Shown here piece by piece: positions 17,146 through 27,386 of a DNA stretch of 40,190 nt. The translations under genes and the position numbers were made by a program. The notes under the pieces are model-generated. The model had not been told where the DNA came from. It did no database searches and worked only from the letters and a program-made list of their open reading frames with translations. The first letter of the stretch is position 1. Each line of letters opens with the position of its first letter. Source of the stretch: Chitinophagales bacterium (GTDB lineage Bacteria > Bacteroidota > Bacteroidia > Chitinophagales > JADIYW01); contig JAGNZZ010000023.1 of assembly GCA_017984135.1 (NCBI GenBank), positions 1 through 40,190 on the forward strand. The letters are read 5' to 3'.

Positions 17146-20100
17146 TTACATATTTCTTCTATATTGTCCACCTACTTCAAATAAAGCATTGGTAATTTGA
17201 CCAAGTGAGCAATATTTTACGGTTTCCATCAGTACTTCAAATAAATTTTTGTTTTGTAATGCTGCATCTTGCAATAATTTAAGTTGTAATGCTGCTTGGT
17301 CTAAATTTCTATGATGTAATGCATCCAGATTTTTTATTTGAATACCTTTCTCTTCTTGTGTGCTGCGTATCACTTCTTGAGGTAAAATAGTAGGCGAACC
17401 TTTAGAAGACAAAAATGTATTTACACCAATTAACGGCAAATCGCCAGTATGTTTAAGTTGTTCATAATACATACTTTCTTCTTGTATTTTGCCACGCTGA
17501 TACATCGTTTCCATGGCACCTAAAACACCGCCGCGCTCTGTAATTCTATCAAATTCTTCATATACTGCTGCTTCTACTAAATTGGTGAGTTCTTCAATGA
17601 TAAATGAACCTTGCAACGGATTTTCATTTTTCGCCAATCCTAATTCTTTATTTATAATTAATTGGATAGCCATTGCCCTTCGAACACTTTCTTCCGTTGG
17701 TGTGGTAATGGCTTCATCGTACGCATTGGTGTGTAATGAATTGCAATTATCATAAATCGCATACAATGCTTGCAACGTAGTTCTGATGTCGTTAAAATCT
17801 ATTTCTTGTGCATGTAAACTTCTTCCGGATGTTTGTATATGATATTTTAATTTCTGGCTTCTATCGTTGGCTTTATAAATATATTTCATGGCTTTTGCCC
17901 ATATTTTACGGGCAACTCGACCTATAACTGCATATTCGGCATCAATACCATTGCTAAAGAAAAAGGATAAATTAGGAGCAAAATCATCCACTTTCATGCC
18001 TCTTGAGAGGTAATATTCTATAAATGTAAATCCGTTAGCTAAGGTAAATGCCAGTTGCGAAATTGGATTAGCGCCGGCTTCTGCAATATGATAACCACTA
18101 ATGGAAACGGAATAAAAGTTTCTTACTTTATGTTGCACAAAATATTCTTGTACATCACCCATTAATTTCAATGAAAACTCTGTAGAAAAAATACATGTAT
18201 TTTGTGCCTGATCTTCTTTTAATATATCGGCTTGCACTGTTCCTCGTACTTGTTGCAAAGCATAAATTTTAATTTTTTCATAAACCTCTTTTTCCAATAC
18301 TTGGTCACCCGTTACACCTAATAACAACAACCCTAACCCATCATTTCCATCCGGCAAATCACCAACATACACAGGTCTTTTTTCATTTTTAAGTTTATAA
18401 ATAGTCTCAATTTTTTTATTAACTTCATCTACTAAATTATGTTCTTTTATATATTTTTCGCACTGTTGGTCAATGGCAGTATTCATAAAGAATGCACAAA
18501 TTGTAGGTGCTGGTCCATTAATGGTCATAGAAACTGATGTGTTTGGCGAACACAAATCAAAACCAGAATATAATTTTTTTGCATCATCTAAGGTGCAAAT
18601 GGATACACCTGAATTGCCAATTTTTCCATAAATATCTGGTCGTAAATCCGGATTATTTCCATACAATGTAACACTATCAAATGCTGTAGATAATCGCTTT
18701 GCCGGCAAACCTAAGGATACATAATGGAATCGTTTGTTGGTTCGCTCCGGACCACCTTCGCCCGCAAACATCCTTGTCGGATCTTCTCCTTCACGCTTAA
18801 ATGGAAATACACCTGCCGTGAAAGGAAACTCACCAGGCACATTTTCCTGTAAATTCCATTTTAAGATATCTCCAAATGCTTGATAGGTTGGCAAACAAAC
18901 TTTGGGAATTTGTAAATGCGACAAGGATTCAGAATGTGTTTTTATTTTTAGTTCTTTATCTCTAACCTTAAATACAAAATATTCGTTGGCATAATTTTTC
19001 TTCTTCTCACTCCAAATATCCAATATTTGTTGGCATTCTGGGTGTAATTTAAGTTTTATTGTTTTATCTATTGTATGCAATTCTTGTTGAATTGAATCGT
19101 TTGCTATAGTTTTTATTTTCTCAATGGCATACAATTGATTGGCAATTTCAGCTTGTTCATTTACCCATTTATCATATTTTCTGTTAGATGTGGCTATATC
19201 CGATAAATAACGAACTCGATTCGGTGGAATAATGTAAATTTTTTCTGAATTTCCGGTGCGCAATTCCAAAGTAGTTTTCCAGTTTAAGTTCGATTTTTGA
19301 ATTACTATTTGAATAACAGCTTTATATAGTTCATTCGTTCCTGGATCATTGAATTGCGAAGCAATGCTACCATAAACTGGCATTGTTTCAGGTTTCTGAC
19401 TCCATAAGTTTCTATTTCGTTGATACTGTTTTTTAACATCACGCAAGGCATCTTGTGCACCTCGTTTGTCAAATTTATTAATTGCAACGACATCAGCGTA
19501 ATCCAACATATCAATTTTTTCCAACTGTGAGGCTGCGCCAAATTCTGGTGTCATTACATACAAAAAGGTGTCGGCAATATCAATAATTTCAGAGCCACTT
19601 TGTCCAATTCCGGATGTTTCTATAATAATCAAATCAAAATGAGCTGCTTTCAAAATAGCAATGGCATCATTTATGTTTTTAGATACGGATGCGTGCATCT
19701 GTCGTGTTGCCATAGAACGCATATACACACGTTTATTGTTAATGGAATTCATTCGAATTCTATCACCCAATAAAGCGCCACCTGTTTTTCTGCGTGATGG
19801 ATCGACCGAAATTATCGCCAAGGTTTTATCAGGAAAATCTAATAAAAATCGGCGAACCAATTCATCGGTTAAGCTCGATTTTCCGGCGCCACCAGTACCT
19901 GTTATTCCGAGTATCGGTGTAGCTTGTTGATACGTTTTTAGTTGCGTTTCTACTTTTTCAAATTCTTGAGAGCAATTTTCTGCCGATGAAATTAATTGAG
20001 CGATATGATGCCCATTTCGTTCCTTTAATTTAAGCTCGTTTATATTGATATTTTTGCCTGTTGGAAAATCACAAATTTGTAGTAAATCATTAATCATTCC

Positions 20101-20499
20101 TTGTAGGCCTAAAGCTCGTCCATCATCCGGTGAATAAATTTTGTCAATACCATACGCATGTAATTCTTCAATTTCTGAAGGCAAAATGGTGCCACCACCT
20201 CCACCGACAATTTTAATATGTCCACATTCGTTTTCTTTCAACAAATCGTGCATATATTTTAAAAATTCTACATGACCGCCTTGGTATGAAGTAAAAGCGA
20301 TGGCGTTCGCATCTTCTTCAATGGCACATTTCACAATTTCTTGTACACTTCTATTGTGGCCCAAGTGAATAACTTCTGCGCCACTTGCCTGAATGATTCG
20401 GCGCATGATATTAATGGCTGCATCATGTCCATCAAAAAGTGAAGCAGCGGTAACGATTCTAATTTTATTTTTTAATACATAAGGAATTACTTCTTGCAT
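17146..20499 (-). CDS. icmF: Fused isobutyryl-CoA mutase IcmF (B12-dependent acyl-CoA mutase with built-in G-protein chaperone)
   Basis: A 1117-residue cytoplasmic enzyme that interconverts isobutyryl-CoA and n-butyryl-CoA (some members also pivalyl/isovaleryl-CoA) with adenosylcobalamin. Domain order is diagnostic: B12-binding domain (residues 1-140, with FDGHDAAIN, His25 as cobalt ligand, and IVGGGGGTI), then a MeaI-like GTPase (about 175-400; P-loop GTGGAGKS at 201-208, NKFD specificity motif), a linker, and the acyl-CoA mutase barrel (from about 530; [41 protein letters not shown]). Separate methylmalonyl-CoA mutase subunits lack this fusion. The start at 20499 is chosen because a TAATTTTG promoter element lies just upstream and inside the longer frame (which would begin at 20571). 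It runs divergently from the AsmA gene. Confidence 0.95.
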   Translation of the reverse strand: MQEVIPYVLKNKIRIVTAASLFDGHDAAINIMRRIIQASGAEVIHLGHNRSVQEIVKCAIEEDANAIAFTSYQGGHVEFLKYMHDLLKENECGHIKIVGGGGGTILPSEIEELHAYGIDKIYSPDDGRALGLQGMINDLLQICDFPTGKNININELKLKERNGHHIAQLISSAENCSQEFEKVETQLKTYQQATPILGITGTGGAGKSSLTDELVRRFLLDFPDKTLAIISVDPSRRKTGGALLGDRIRMNSINNKRVYMRSMATRQMHASVSKNINDAIAILKAAHFDLIIIETSGIGQSGSEIIDIADTFLYVMTPEFGAASQLEKIDMLDYADVVAINKFDKRGAQDALRDVKKQYQRNRNLWSQKPETMPVYGSIASQFNDPGTNELYKAVIQIVIQKSNLNWKTTLELRTGNSEKIYIIPPNRVRYLSDIATSNRKYDKWVNEQAEIANQLYAIEKIKTIANDSIQQELHTIDKTIKLKLHPECQQILDIWSEKKKNYANEYFVFKVRDKELKIKTHSESLSHLQIPKVCLPTYQAFGDILKWNLQENVPGEFPFTAGVFPFKREGEDPTRMFAGEGGPERTNKRFHYVSLGLPAKRLSTAFDSVTLYGNNPDLRPDIYGKIGNSGVSICTLDDAKKLYSGFDLCSPNTSVSMTINGPAPTICAFFMNTAIDQQCEKYIKEHNLVDEVNKKIETIYKLKNEKRPVYVGDLPDGNDGLGLLLLGVTGDQVLEKEVYEKIKIYALQQVRGTVQADILKEDQAQNTCIFSTEFSLKLMGDVQEYFVQHKVRNFYSVSISGYHIAEAGANPISQLAFTLANGFTFIEYYLSRGMKVDDFAPNLSFFFSNGIDAEYAVIGRVARKIWAKAMKYIYKANDRSQKLKYHIQTSGRSLHAQEIDFNDIRTTLQALYAIYDNCNSLHTNAYDEAITTPTEESVRRAMAIQLIINKELGLAKNENPLQGSFIIEELTNLVEAAVYEEFDRITERGGVLGAMETMYQRGKIQEESMYYEQLKHTGDLPLIGVNTFLSSKGSPTILPQEVIRSTQEEKGIQIKNLDALHHRNLDQAALQLKLLQDAALQNKNLFEVLMETVKYCSLGQITNALFEVGGQYRRNM

Positions 20500-20516
20500 A
20501 ACATCGAGATTACAAA

Positions 20517-20524
20517 CAAAATTA
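20517..20524 (-). promoter_or_regulatory. -7 promoter element (TAATTTTG) for icmF
   Basis: An exact TAnnTTTG on the minus strand, 17 bases before the ATG at 20499. It would place the transcript start near 20510 and a leader of about ten bases. No convincing -33 TTG. Confidence 0.5.
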
Positions 20525-20643
20525 CAAAATGTTAACGTAGTATATCGTATAGATTCAACATATTCCAACAATAATAATTCCTAAAAAATGTAAAAAACAA
20601 AGGACATCCTCATGTATTTAACTAATTTCGTGAAAAAATAAAA

Positions 20644-23298
20644 ATGAAGAAATTTGTTACCGGCATTTTAGTGTTTATAAGTGTTTTATTGGCAACAGCT
20701 ATTGCTGTACCTTACTTTTTTAAAGATAAAATTTATGAAAAAGTAAAAACAGAATTAAACAAACAAATGAATGCGAAGGTAGATTTTGATGATATCGATT
20801 TATCGATTTTAAAAAATATAAAAAATTTTCCAAACATTGCTGTTGGTATAGATGATTTATCGATTATAGGAAAGGCGCCTTTTGATAACGATACATTATT
20901 GCAAATTGGAAATGCAAAAGCATCTTTAGATTTAATGAGTGTTATTAATGGCGAACAATATAAAATTGAACAAATAGAATTGAGTGATGCCATAATTAAT
21001 GCTATTCAAAATAAAGAAGGTATCGCGAATTGGAATATTTTAAAAGAAGATGAAACCAAAAAAGAGGAGGAAACTAAGCCTTTTGCGTTGGCATTAAATA
21101 AGCTTATTTTAGATAATATTCAATTGAATTATGATGATATAAAAAGCGGTACCTCATTGAAAATTGAAAACTTAAATCATACAGGAAAAGGTGATTTTAC
21201 TGCTACTGTTTTTGATTATACATCAACTACTGAAATTGATAAATTATCTTTTAAACAAGGAATGGTTGCTTATCTAAAAGAAGCTAAACTAAACGTAGAA
21301 AGCAAAATTAATATCAATCAAAATGAACAAAAATATTCTTTTAAAGAAAATAGAATAAGCTTGAATGATTTAGGATTAATACTCAATGGTTTTGTTCAAC
21401 TGCCCGATTCATTACAAACAAAGATGGATATCGACTTTAACGCAGATAATACTACTTTTAAATCCTTATTGTCTTTGATTCCAGCTATTTACACAAATGA
21501 ATTTGATGACATCAAAGCATCAGGGAATGTGGCGCTTCAAGGCAAAATTAATGGCATTTTACAAGGCAATAATTATCCCAATTTTAATGCACTTTTAAAA
21601 GTAGATAATGGTCAATTTCAATACCCAAAATTACCTACATCAGTAAATAAAGTATTTATTGATGCTAGCATGATTCACACACAAGGAGATTTGGATAAAA
21701 TGATAATTGATGTACCTAAATTGAATTTTAATTTAGGTAACGATCCAATTACTGCTTACTTAAAAATAGCTACGCCAATTTCCAATCCAGATGTAGATGT
21801 AGCTGCCAAAGGAAAACTCAACTTGGCAGATGTACAAAAGTTCTACCCAATAGATGGTGTAAAAAAATTAAGTGGCATTGCCAATGTAGACGTCAATATA
21901 AAAGCAAAAAAATCAGATGTTGATGCTAAAAATTATCAAAATATAAAAGCTAGCGGAACCATTGTAGCTAATGGCATTGAGTATGATTCTAAAGATGTAC
22001 CTAAACCAATTTCTGTTAGCAATTTACAAGTCAATTTTTCACCTCAATATGTTGATGTGCCTCAATGCAAAACTACGATAGGAAAAAGTGATTTTGACAT
22101 CAAAGCAAAATTAGAAAATGTAATAGCCTATGTCCTCTCAAAAGAGGCAAGTATTACAGGTAATGCTTCCATTTTTTCAAATAGATTAGATGCCAATGAG
22201 TTTTTACCAGATTCTTCGTCTGCTCAAAAAACAACTGCTCAAAAAGCGAAAGAAGTGATTCGATTGCCCAAAAATATAGACTTTAAAGGCACTGCCAATA
22301 TTAATGAACTTATTTATGACCAATTAAACATCAAAAAACTTTCAGGAAATATCAATTTAAAAGAAGAACAATTAAACATTAATAATCTGATTGGTAATTT
22401 ATTGGGCGGATCTATTACAGCCAATGGATTTTATAATACACAACAAGATATTCCAAAAGCTAATTTATCCTATGATATTCAAAACTTTGACATTCAACAA
22501 GTTTATAAGTTTGTCAATTCAGCTAAGCAAACTGCGCCAATTATGAAATATATTTCTGGTGCGTTTCTGTCAAATATGGATATGAAAATGGCATTAAATC
22601 CAGATCTTTCACCAGATTTAAAATCTTTAGATGGAATGGTACAGCTTAAAATGCCATTAGCAAATGTAAAAGGTGTGCCGGCATTACAACAAATCGTGGA
22701 GCAAACGAAATTAAAGCAACTCGAAAATTTAAGAATTGAAAATTTAGATATCAAAGCCACAGTATCCAATGGACGCGTTTTAGTGCCGCCTTTTGAAACC
22801 AACGTAAACAACCTTAAAATGACTATTGGTGGCTCACAAGGTTTAGACCAAACCATGGATTATGCGGTTGCCATTGATGTGCCATGGAAAGAACTCGGAC
22901 AAGCATCTTCCTTTGCACAAGGTTTATTAGCTAAAAACCCGATTCCAAGCTTGAATGGCATGGTGCCTGAAATCGTGCGTATAAATTTAAAAGTCGGTGG
23001 CACATTTTCAAAACCCATCATCACCATAGGTAAACCCGATGGAACAAATGGAACTGGTACCATGAAAGATGTGGTGAAAGAACAAGTACAACAACAAGTG
23101 GAACAACTAAAAGAAGAAGTTAAAACACAAGCCAAACAAACTTTAGACACTATTAAAACGCAAGTACGCGAGGAAGCTAAAAATAAATTGCAAGAAATAA
23201 TTTCCGGACAAAAAAATCCGAACGACACAACTCCACAAAAAAGCCTACAAGAAAATGTAAAAGACCAATTGAAAAATAAATTTAAGTGGCCACGATAA
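20644..23298 (+). CDS. AsmA-family envelope protein
   Basis: An 884-residue protein with one N-terminal membrane helix (residues about 5-27, FVTGILVFISVLLATAIAVPYF) followed by a very long beta-rich region typical of AsmA/TamB-like bridge proteins. It includes the N-terminal AsmA pattern KVDFDDIDLSILKNIKNFPN and the AsmA-like C-terminal repeat (NINELIYDQLNIKKLSGNINL, LIGNLLGGSITANGFY). The end is a Lys/Gln-rich helix (about 820-884). Such proteins are thought to carry or organise lipids between inner and outer membranes; this role is known for the family and not shown here. TAATTTCG at 20623-20630 is a near-consensus -7 element. Divergent from icmF. Confidence 0.85.
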   Translation: MKKFVTGILVFISVLLATAIAVPYFFKDKIYEKVKTELNKQMNAKVDFDDIDLSILKNIKNFPNIAVGIDDLSIIGKAPFDNDTLLQIGNAKASLDLMSVINGEQYKIEQIELSDAIINAIQNKEGIANWNILKEDETKKEEETKPFALALNKLILDNIQLNYDDIKSGTSLKIENLNHTGKGDFTATVFDYTSTTEIDKLSFKQGMVAYLKEAKLNVESKININQNEQKYSFKENRISLNDLGLILNGFVQLPDSLQTKMDIDFNADNTTFKSLLSLIPAIYTNEFDDIKASGNVALQGKINGILQGNNYPNFNALLKVDNGQFQYPKLPTSVNKVFIDASMIHTQGDLDKMIIDVPKLNFNLGNDPITAYLKIATPISNPDVDVAAKGKLNLADVQKFYPIDGVKKLSGIANVDVNIKAKKSDVDAKNYQNIKASGTIVANGIEYDSKDVPKPISVSNLQVNFSPQYVDVPQCKTTIGKSDFDIKAKLENVIAYVLSKEASITGNASIFSNRLDANEFLPDSSSAQKTTAQKAKEVIRLPKNIDFKGTANINELIYDQLNIKKLSGNINLKEEQLNINNLIGNLLGGSITANGFYNTQQDIPKANLSYDIQNFDIQQVYKFVNSAKQTAPIMKYISGAFLSNMDMKMALNPDLSPDLKSLDGMVQLKMPLANVKGVPALQQIVEQTKLKQLENLRIENLDIKATVSNGRVLVPPFETNVNNLKMTIGGSQGLDQTMDYAVAIDVPWKELGQASSFAQGLLAKNPIPSLNGMVPEIVRINLKVGGTFSKPIITIGKPDGTNGTGTMKDVVKEQVQQQVEQLKEEVKTQAKQTLDTIKTQVREEAKNKLQEIISGQKNPNDTTPQKSLQENVKDQLKNKFKWPR

Positions 23299-23382
23299 TC
23301 CAAGCTTAAATTTTACATTAATGTACACTTAATCCCATTTAATCGGAGCTGAATGCTATTTATTTTTCTTATTTTTAGGGCA

Positions 23383-23390
23383 TAAATTTA
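23383..23390 (+). promoter_or_regulatory. Candidate -7 element (TAAATTTA)
   Basis: Fits TAnnTTTR and ends 10 bases before the ATG of the transketolase gene. It is palindromic and AT-only, so chance occurrence is possible. Confidence 0.25.
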
Positions 23391-23400
23391 TAATTAATAC

Positions 23401-24240
23401 ATGCAAACCGCAGAACTCAACAACGTGGCATCTCAAATACGCAGAGATATAGTGCGTATGGTACATCAGTGTAAAAGCGGACACCCAGGTGGCTCCTTAG
23501 GTTGCACCGATTTTTTTACAGCACTCTATTTTGAAATCCTACACGTTAATACTGATTTCAATATGAATGGCACTTTGGAAGATTTATTTTTCTTATCCAA
23601 TGGACACATCTCACCTGTATTTTATAGTACTTTAGCTCGTCGCGGATATTTTGATATCAAAGAATTAGGTACTTTTCGGCATATCAATTCACGTTTACAA
23701 GGACATCCTACTACACACGAAAAACTACCAGGCATTCGCATTGCCAGTGGCTCTTTAGGTCAAGGTATTTCTGTGGCAATTGGCGCTGCTTTAGCTAAAA
23801 AAATCAATGGCGATGATAAATTGGTGTATTGCTTAACCGGTGATGGCGAATTACAAGAAGGACAAATTTGGGAAGCCTTGATGTTTGCTGCTGCTAAAAA
23901 AGTGGACAACCTAATTGTTACGGTAGATTGGAACGATGCTCAAATCGATGGAAGTACTCAACAAGTTTGCGATTTAGGTGATTTAAAAGCAAAATTCAGT
24001 GCTTTTGGTTTTGACGTTTTAGAAATGCGCGGCAATGTGATGGAAGATGTACTATTTACACTAACAGAAGCCAAACTTAGAACTAAAAAAGGAAAGCCGA
24101 TTGCTATTCTAATGCGTACACAAATGGGCTTTGGCGTCGATTATATGATGGGCACACACAAATGGCACGGCAATGCACCCAACGATGAACAATTAGCCAG
24201 TGCTTTAGCACAATTAAAAGAAACCCTAGGCGATTATTGA
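23401..24240 (+). CDS. Transketolase, N-terminal (TPP-binding) subunit
   Basis: A 279-residue protein equal to the first half of transketolase. It has HPGGSLGCTDFFTALYF at residues about 28-44, the substrate/TPP segment with the GQGIS pattern, and the TPP/Mg motif GDGELQEGQIWEAL continuing to VDWNDAQIDG. It ends where the pyrimidine-binding half should begin. Bacteria with split transketolase encode the second half (about 310 residues) separately, usually next door. Here the next gene, 14 bases on, is an M3 peptidase, so the partner must be elsewhere. With its partner the enzyme transfers two-carbon units in the non-oxidative pentose phosphate pathway. The frame is intact, so this is a true subunit gene, not a truncation scar. 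Confidence 0.9.
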   Translation: MQTAELNNVASQIRRDIVRMVHQCKSGHPGGSLGCTDFFTALYFEILHVNTDFNMNGTLEDLFFLSNGHISPVFYSTLARRGYFDIKELGTFRHINSRLQGHPTTHEKLPGIRIASGSLGQGISVAIGAALAKKINGDDKLVYCLTGDGELQEGQIWEALMFAAAKKVDNLIVTVDWNDAQIDGSTQQVCDLGDLKAKFSAFGFDVLEMRGNVMEDVLFTLTEAKLRTKKGKPIAILMRTQMGFGVDYMMGTHKWHGNAPNDEQLASALAQLKETLGDY

Positions 24241-24254
24241 TACCCAAAAACGCA

Positions 24255-25961
24255 ATGGAAACAAGCATACAACGAAAAAAAAGACAATTTGTTCCCGACG
24301 AATTAACTGTAAATTCATGGAATGATGTTGAACACTATTATTCTAAATTATTGGAAATAAATTTCTCCAGTAAAGATGATTTATTACAATGGATGCACAA
24401 CAGAAGTGAATTAGATGCTATTGTTGACGAAGAATATCGTTGGAGATATATCCACCAAACTTGCGATACCGAAAACGAAACCTATAAACAAGCATACGAA
24501 AATTTCATCCAAGATATTATGCCCAATTGGATGAACATAAGCAATCAATTAAATAAAAAATTAGCCGATTCATCTTATCTCAATAAAATTGATCAAAAAA
24601 GATTTTTTGTTTACTTAAGAAATTTACAAGCTCAGCTAAAATTATTTAGAGAAGAAAATATTCCACTTTCCCAACAAGTTCAATTATTATCACAAGAATA
24701 TGGAACAGCCATTGGCGCAATGACCATCGAGCACGAAGGAAAAGAATATACCATGCCTCAAGCAGCTGTGTTTATGCAAAACCAAGATAGAAATTTGCGT
24801 AAATCAATTTTTGAAAAAACCAATGCTCGTCGCAATCAAGATAAAGATAAACTAAATTCATTGTTTGATGAGTTGTTAAAAATTCGCCATCAAATGGCAT
24901 TAAATGCTGGTTTTGAAAACTTTAGAGATTATATGTTTGCAGAATTAGGCAGATTTGATTACGATGTGCATGCCTGTGAACAATTCCATGAAGCCATAAA
25001 ATCAGAAGTAATTCCTTTAGTCAATAAAATTTTAGAAAAAAGAAAACAAGATTTACAAGTAGAAAAACTTTTTCCTTATGATTTGGAAGTAGATGCACAA
25101 AAAAGAGCCGCACTACATCCTTTTTCAACGCAAGACGAATTAATTTCAAAATCAATAGATTGCTTACAAAAAACGGATGCCTATTTTGCTTCCTGTATTT
25201 CTACCATGAACAACATGAAGTTTTTAGACTTGGAATCAAGAAAAGGGAAAGCACCAGGTGGCTACAACATGACTTTACCCGAAATTGGAGTGCCATTTAT
25301 CTTTATGAATGCCGCAGGAACACATCGTGATTTAGAAACGATGGTGCACGAGGCAGGTCATGCAGTACATTCCTTTCTAATGCGCACATTGCCGTATAAT
25401 TTTGATCAAGAAATTCCGTCAGAAGTAGCAGAACTTGCCTCCATGAGCATGGAATTAATGACCTTTGATGGCTTAGATGCTTTTTATAACGAAGCCGATA
25501 AAAAACGTGCCATTGAAACACATTTAGAAGGCATTATTACCATGCTTCCATGGATTGCATTAATTGATAAATTTCAACATTGGATCTATACAAATCCAAC
25601 ACATACCAGTGAACAACGTGAAAATAAATGGCTGGAACTGCATAAAGAACTAAGTAATAATATTGTTTGTTGGGAAAATTATGAACCCTATAGAAAAGCT
25701 ATGTGGCAAAAACAACTTCATATTTTTGAAGTGCCTTTTTATTATATCGAATATGGCATTGCTCAATTAGGTGCTATTGCGGTGTGGCGAAATTATAAAC
25801 AAAATAAAACAAATGCAATTGAAGCCTATAAAAATGCTCTTCAATTAGGCTACACGCAACCTGTTCCTGAAATATATAAAACTGCCGGAATATCATTTAA
25901 TTTCTCTAAAGAATATGTACATGAATTAATGGACTTCTTACAAAAGGAAATTACCATTTAA
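24255..25961 (+). CDS. M3-family oligoendopeptidase (PepF-like)
   Basis: A 568-residue zinc metallopeptidase. The catalytic HEAGH lies at residues 365-369 (MVHEAGHAVHSF) with the third ligand expected in the following SEVAELASMSME helix. Upstream are GGYNMTLPEIGVPFIFMNAAG and a long helical N-terminal half typical of M3 peptidases, which cut short peptides in the cytoplasm. No signal peptide. The ATG at 24255 (METSIQRKKRQFV) is preferred; the frame opens at a TTG at 24237 that overlaps the transketolase stop. Co-transcription with the transketolase subunit is likely (14-base gap). Confidence 0.92.
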   Translation: METSIQRKKRQFVPDELTVNSWNDVEHYYSKLLEINFSSKDDLLQWMHNRSELDAIVDEEYRWRYIHQTCDTENETYKQAYENFIQDIMPNWMNISNQLNKKLADSSYLNKIDQKRFFVYLRNLQAQLKLFREENIPLSQQVQLLSQEYGTAIGAMTIEHEGKEYTMPQAAVFMQNQDRNLRKSIFEKTNARRNQDKDKLNSLFDELLKIRHQMALNAGFENFRDYMFAELGRFDYDVHACEQFHEAIKSEVIPLVNKILEKRKQDLQVEKLFPYDLEVDAQKRAALHPFSTQDELISKSIDCLQKTDAYFASCISTMNNMKFLDLESRKGKAPGGYNMTLPEIGVPFIFMNAAGTHRDLETMVHEAGHAVHSFLMRTLPYNFDQEIPSEVAELASMSMELMTFDGLDAFYNEADKKRAIETHLEGIITMLPWIALIDKFQHWIYTNPTHTSEQRENKWLELHKELSNNIVCWENYEPYRKAMWQKQLHIFEVPFYYIEYGIAQLGAIAVWRNYKQNKTNAIEAYKNALQLGYTQPVPEIYKTAGISFNFSKEYVHELMDFLQKEITI

Positions 25962-26057
25962 GCTCATTATTTCATAGTATATATTAAAATAACTTCTGTG
26001 CAATTTTATAATAAAATTTTAAAATTGCATGGTTAACTATTTTGTATCGCAACAACA

Positions 26058-26093
26058 AAAATGGGATTAAACGCACTTGTTTAATCCCATTTT
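26058..26093. terminator. Bidirectional intrinsic terminator
   Basis: A perfect 15-bp stem: 26058-26072 (core ATGGGATTAAAC) with 26079-26093 (core GTTTAATCCCAT), six-base loop GCACTT, A-tract before and T-tract after. It lies between the convergent ends of the M3 peptidase and gcvT genes and can serve both strands. Confidence 0.9.
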
Positions 26094-26122
26094 ATCTATC
26101 TTTTAAAAACTAAAAAAATATT

Positions 26123-27199
26123 TTATAAAAAAGGTGTTTTTACTACTTTTGCTTTAATTAATTTACCTCTTATGTCAATATAGATTTCTGAATCAACGGA
26201 AGAGAAAGCAACAGCTACATATCCCAAACCAACACCATAACCTAAAGTTGGAGATTGTGTGCCAGATGTTACCTGTCCAATTTCATTTCCTTGAGCATCT
26301 TTAATTAAATAATGACCACGAGGAATGCCGCGTTCTACCATAATAAAACCAACTAATTTCTTTTGTAATCCAATTTCCTTTTGTTTCAACAAAATATCTT
26401 TGGCAATAAAATCTTTAGTGTATTTGGTTACCCAACCCAATCCAGCTTCTAGTGGAGACGTGTTGTCATCAATATCATTTCCATACAAACAAAAACCTTT
26501 TTCCAATCGTAACGTATCACGTGCTCCTAAGCCAATAGGTTGCAAGCCAAAAGGCTTTCCGGCTTCAATAATTTTATTCCAAACTTCAGTTGCATGAATA
26601 TTACTAAAATAGATTTCGAAACCACCAGCACCAGTATATCCTGTATTTGAAATAATGACATTTTCAACACCTGCAAAAACACCTCGAATAAATCGATAAT
26701 AAGGAATAGAATCTAAATCTATCTCGGTTAATGTTTGCATCACTTCTTTAGCTTTTGGACCTTGAATGGCTAATAATGCGGTTTTATCAGAAATGTTATG
26801 CAGTTCAGCATTCTCCATATTATGCTGGTTAAACCAAGCCCAATCTTTCTCTATATTTCCGGCATTTACCACGCACATATAATGTCCATCTTCTAAATGA
26901 TAGACCAATAAGTCATCCACAATTCCTCCTTTTTCGTTAGGTAAATAGGCATATTGTGCTTGTCCGCGCTCCAATTTTGAAACATCATTAGATATAATTT
27001 TCTGAAGCAACGGTAACGCATTTTCGCCTTTAAGAATAAACTCGCCCATGTGCGAAACATCGAACATGCCAACGCCATTGCGAACGCAATGATGTTCATC
27101 TAAATCAGAGGTATAACGAACCGGCATATTAAAACCTGCAAAGTCAACCATTTTTGCGCCCAACGCAATGTGTGTATCCGTAAGTGGTGTTGTTTTCAT
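26123..27199 (-). CDS. gcvT: Aminomethyltransferase, glycine cleavage system T protein
   Basis: A 358-residue folate-dependent enzyme that takes the methylamine group from lipoyl-H protein, releases ammonia and yields methylene-tetrahydrofolate. Family blocks are present: [14 protein letters not shown] near the N-terminus, [11 protein letters not shown] (catalytic-region Asp-Val-Ser-His), [40 protein letters not shown], and the C-terminal [21 protein letters not shown]. Length is standard. The other cleavage-system genes (gcvH, gcvP) are not in the window. No glycine riboswitch is visible in the short leader; an exact TACTTTTG element sits 5 bases upstream of the ATG. Confidence 0.96.
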   Translation of the reverse strand: MKTTPLTDTHIALGAKMVDFAGFNMPVRYTSDLDEHHCVRNGVGMFDVSHMGEFILKGENALPLLQKIISNDVSKLERGQAQYAYLPNEKGGIVDDLLVYHLEDGHYMCVVNAGNIEKDWAWFNQHNMENAELHNISDKTALLAIQGPKAKEVMQTLTEIDLDSIPYYRFIRGVFAGVENVIISNTGYTGAGGFEIYFSNIHATEVWNKIIEAGKPFGLQPIGLGARDTLRLEKGFCLYGNDIDDNTSPLEAGLGWVTKYTKDFIAKDILLKQKEIGLQKKLVGFIMVERGIPRGHYLIKDAQGNEIGQVTSGTQSPTLGYGVGLGYVAVAFSSVDSEIYIDIRGKLIKAKVVKTPFL

Positions 27200-27204
27200 A
27201 TTGA

Positions 27205-27212
27205 CAAAAGTA
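27205..27212 (-). promoter_or_regulatory. -7 promoter element (TACTTTTG) for gcvT
   Basis: Exact TAnnTTTG on the minus strand ending 5 bases before the ATG at 27199, which implies an almost leaderless transcript. Confidence 0.5.
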
Positions 27213-27386
27213 CAAATTTCGATAAAGAACTTTATTTAAAAAACAGTAATACTTCTTGTAAATTTCAAATTGATTATTTAAATAAATGATACACCAAGGA
27301 ACTTTTAACGAAAAAAAACAGTTGTTTGTATGCTGATGAAAATTTATTTTTTTAAATTGTATCAAAATTAAAAAACCAAGAATACC

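Noticed and set aside
20500..20571. Longer IcmF start at 20571
   Set aside because: An exact -7 promoter element lies between it and the ATG at 20499, and known IcmF proteins begin close to the latter.
20500..20643. Cobalamin riboswitch upstream of the B12-dependent icmF
   Set aside because: The gap to the divergent gene is 144 bases and shows no B12-box-like or conserved stem pattern; the promoter sits almost at the start codon.
22503..23303. Two long minus-strand open frames antisense to the AsmA gene (117 and 147 codons)
   Set aside because: Cys/Ser/Phe-rich composition typical of antisense shadows of Lys/Glu-rich genes, no motifs, and the plus-strand gene is clearly real. The same applies to antisense frames within the DUF4175 gene.
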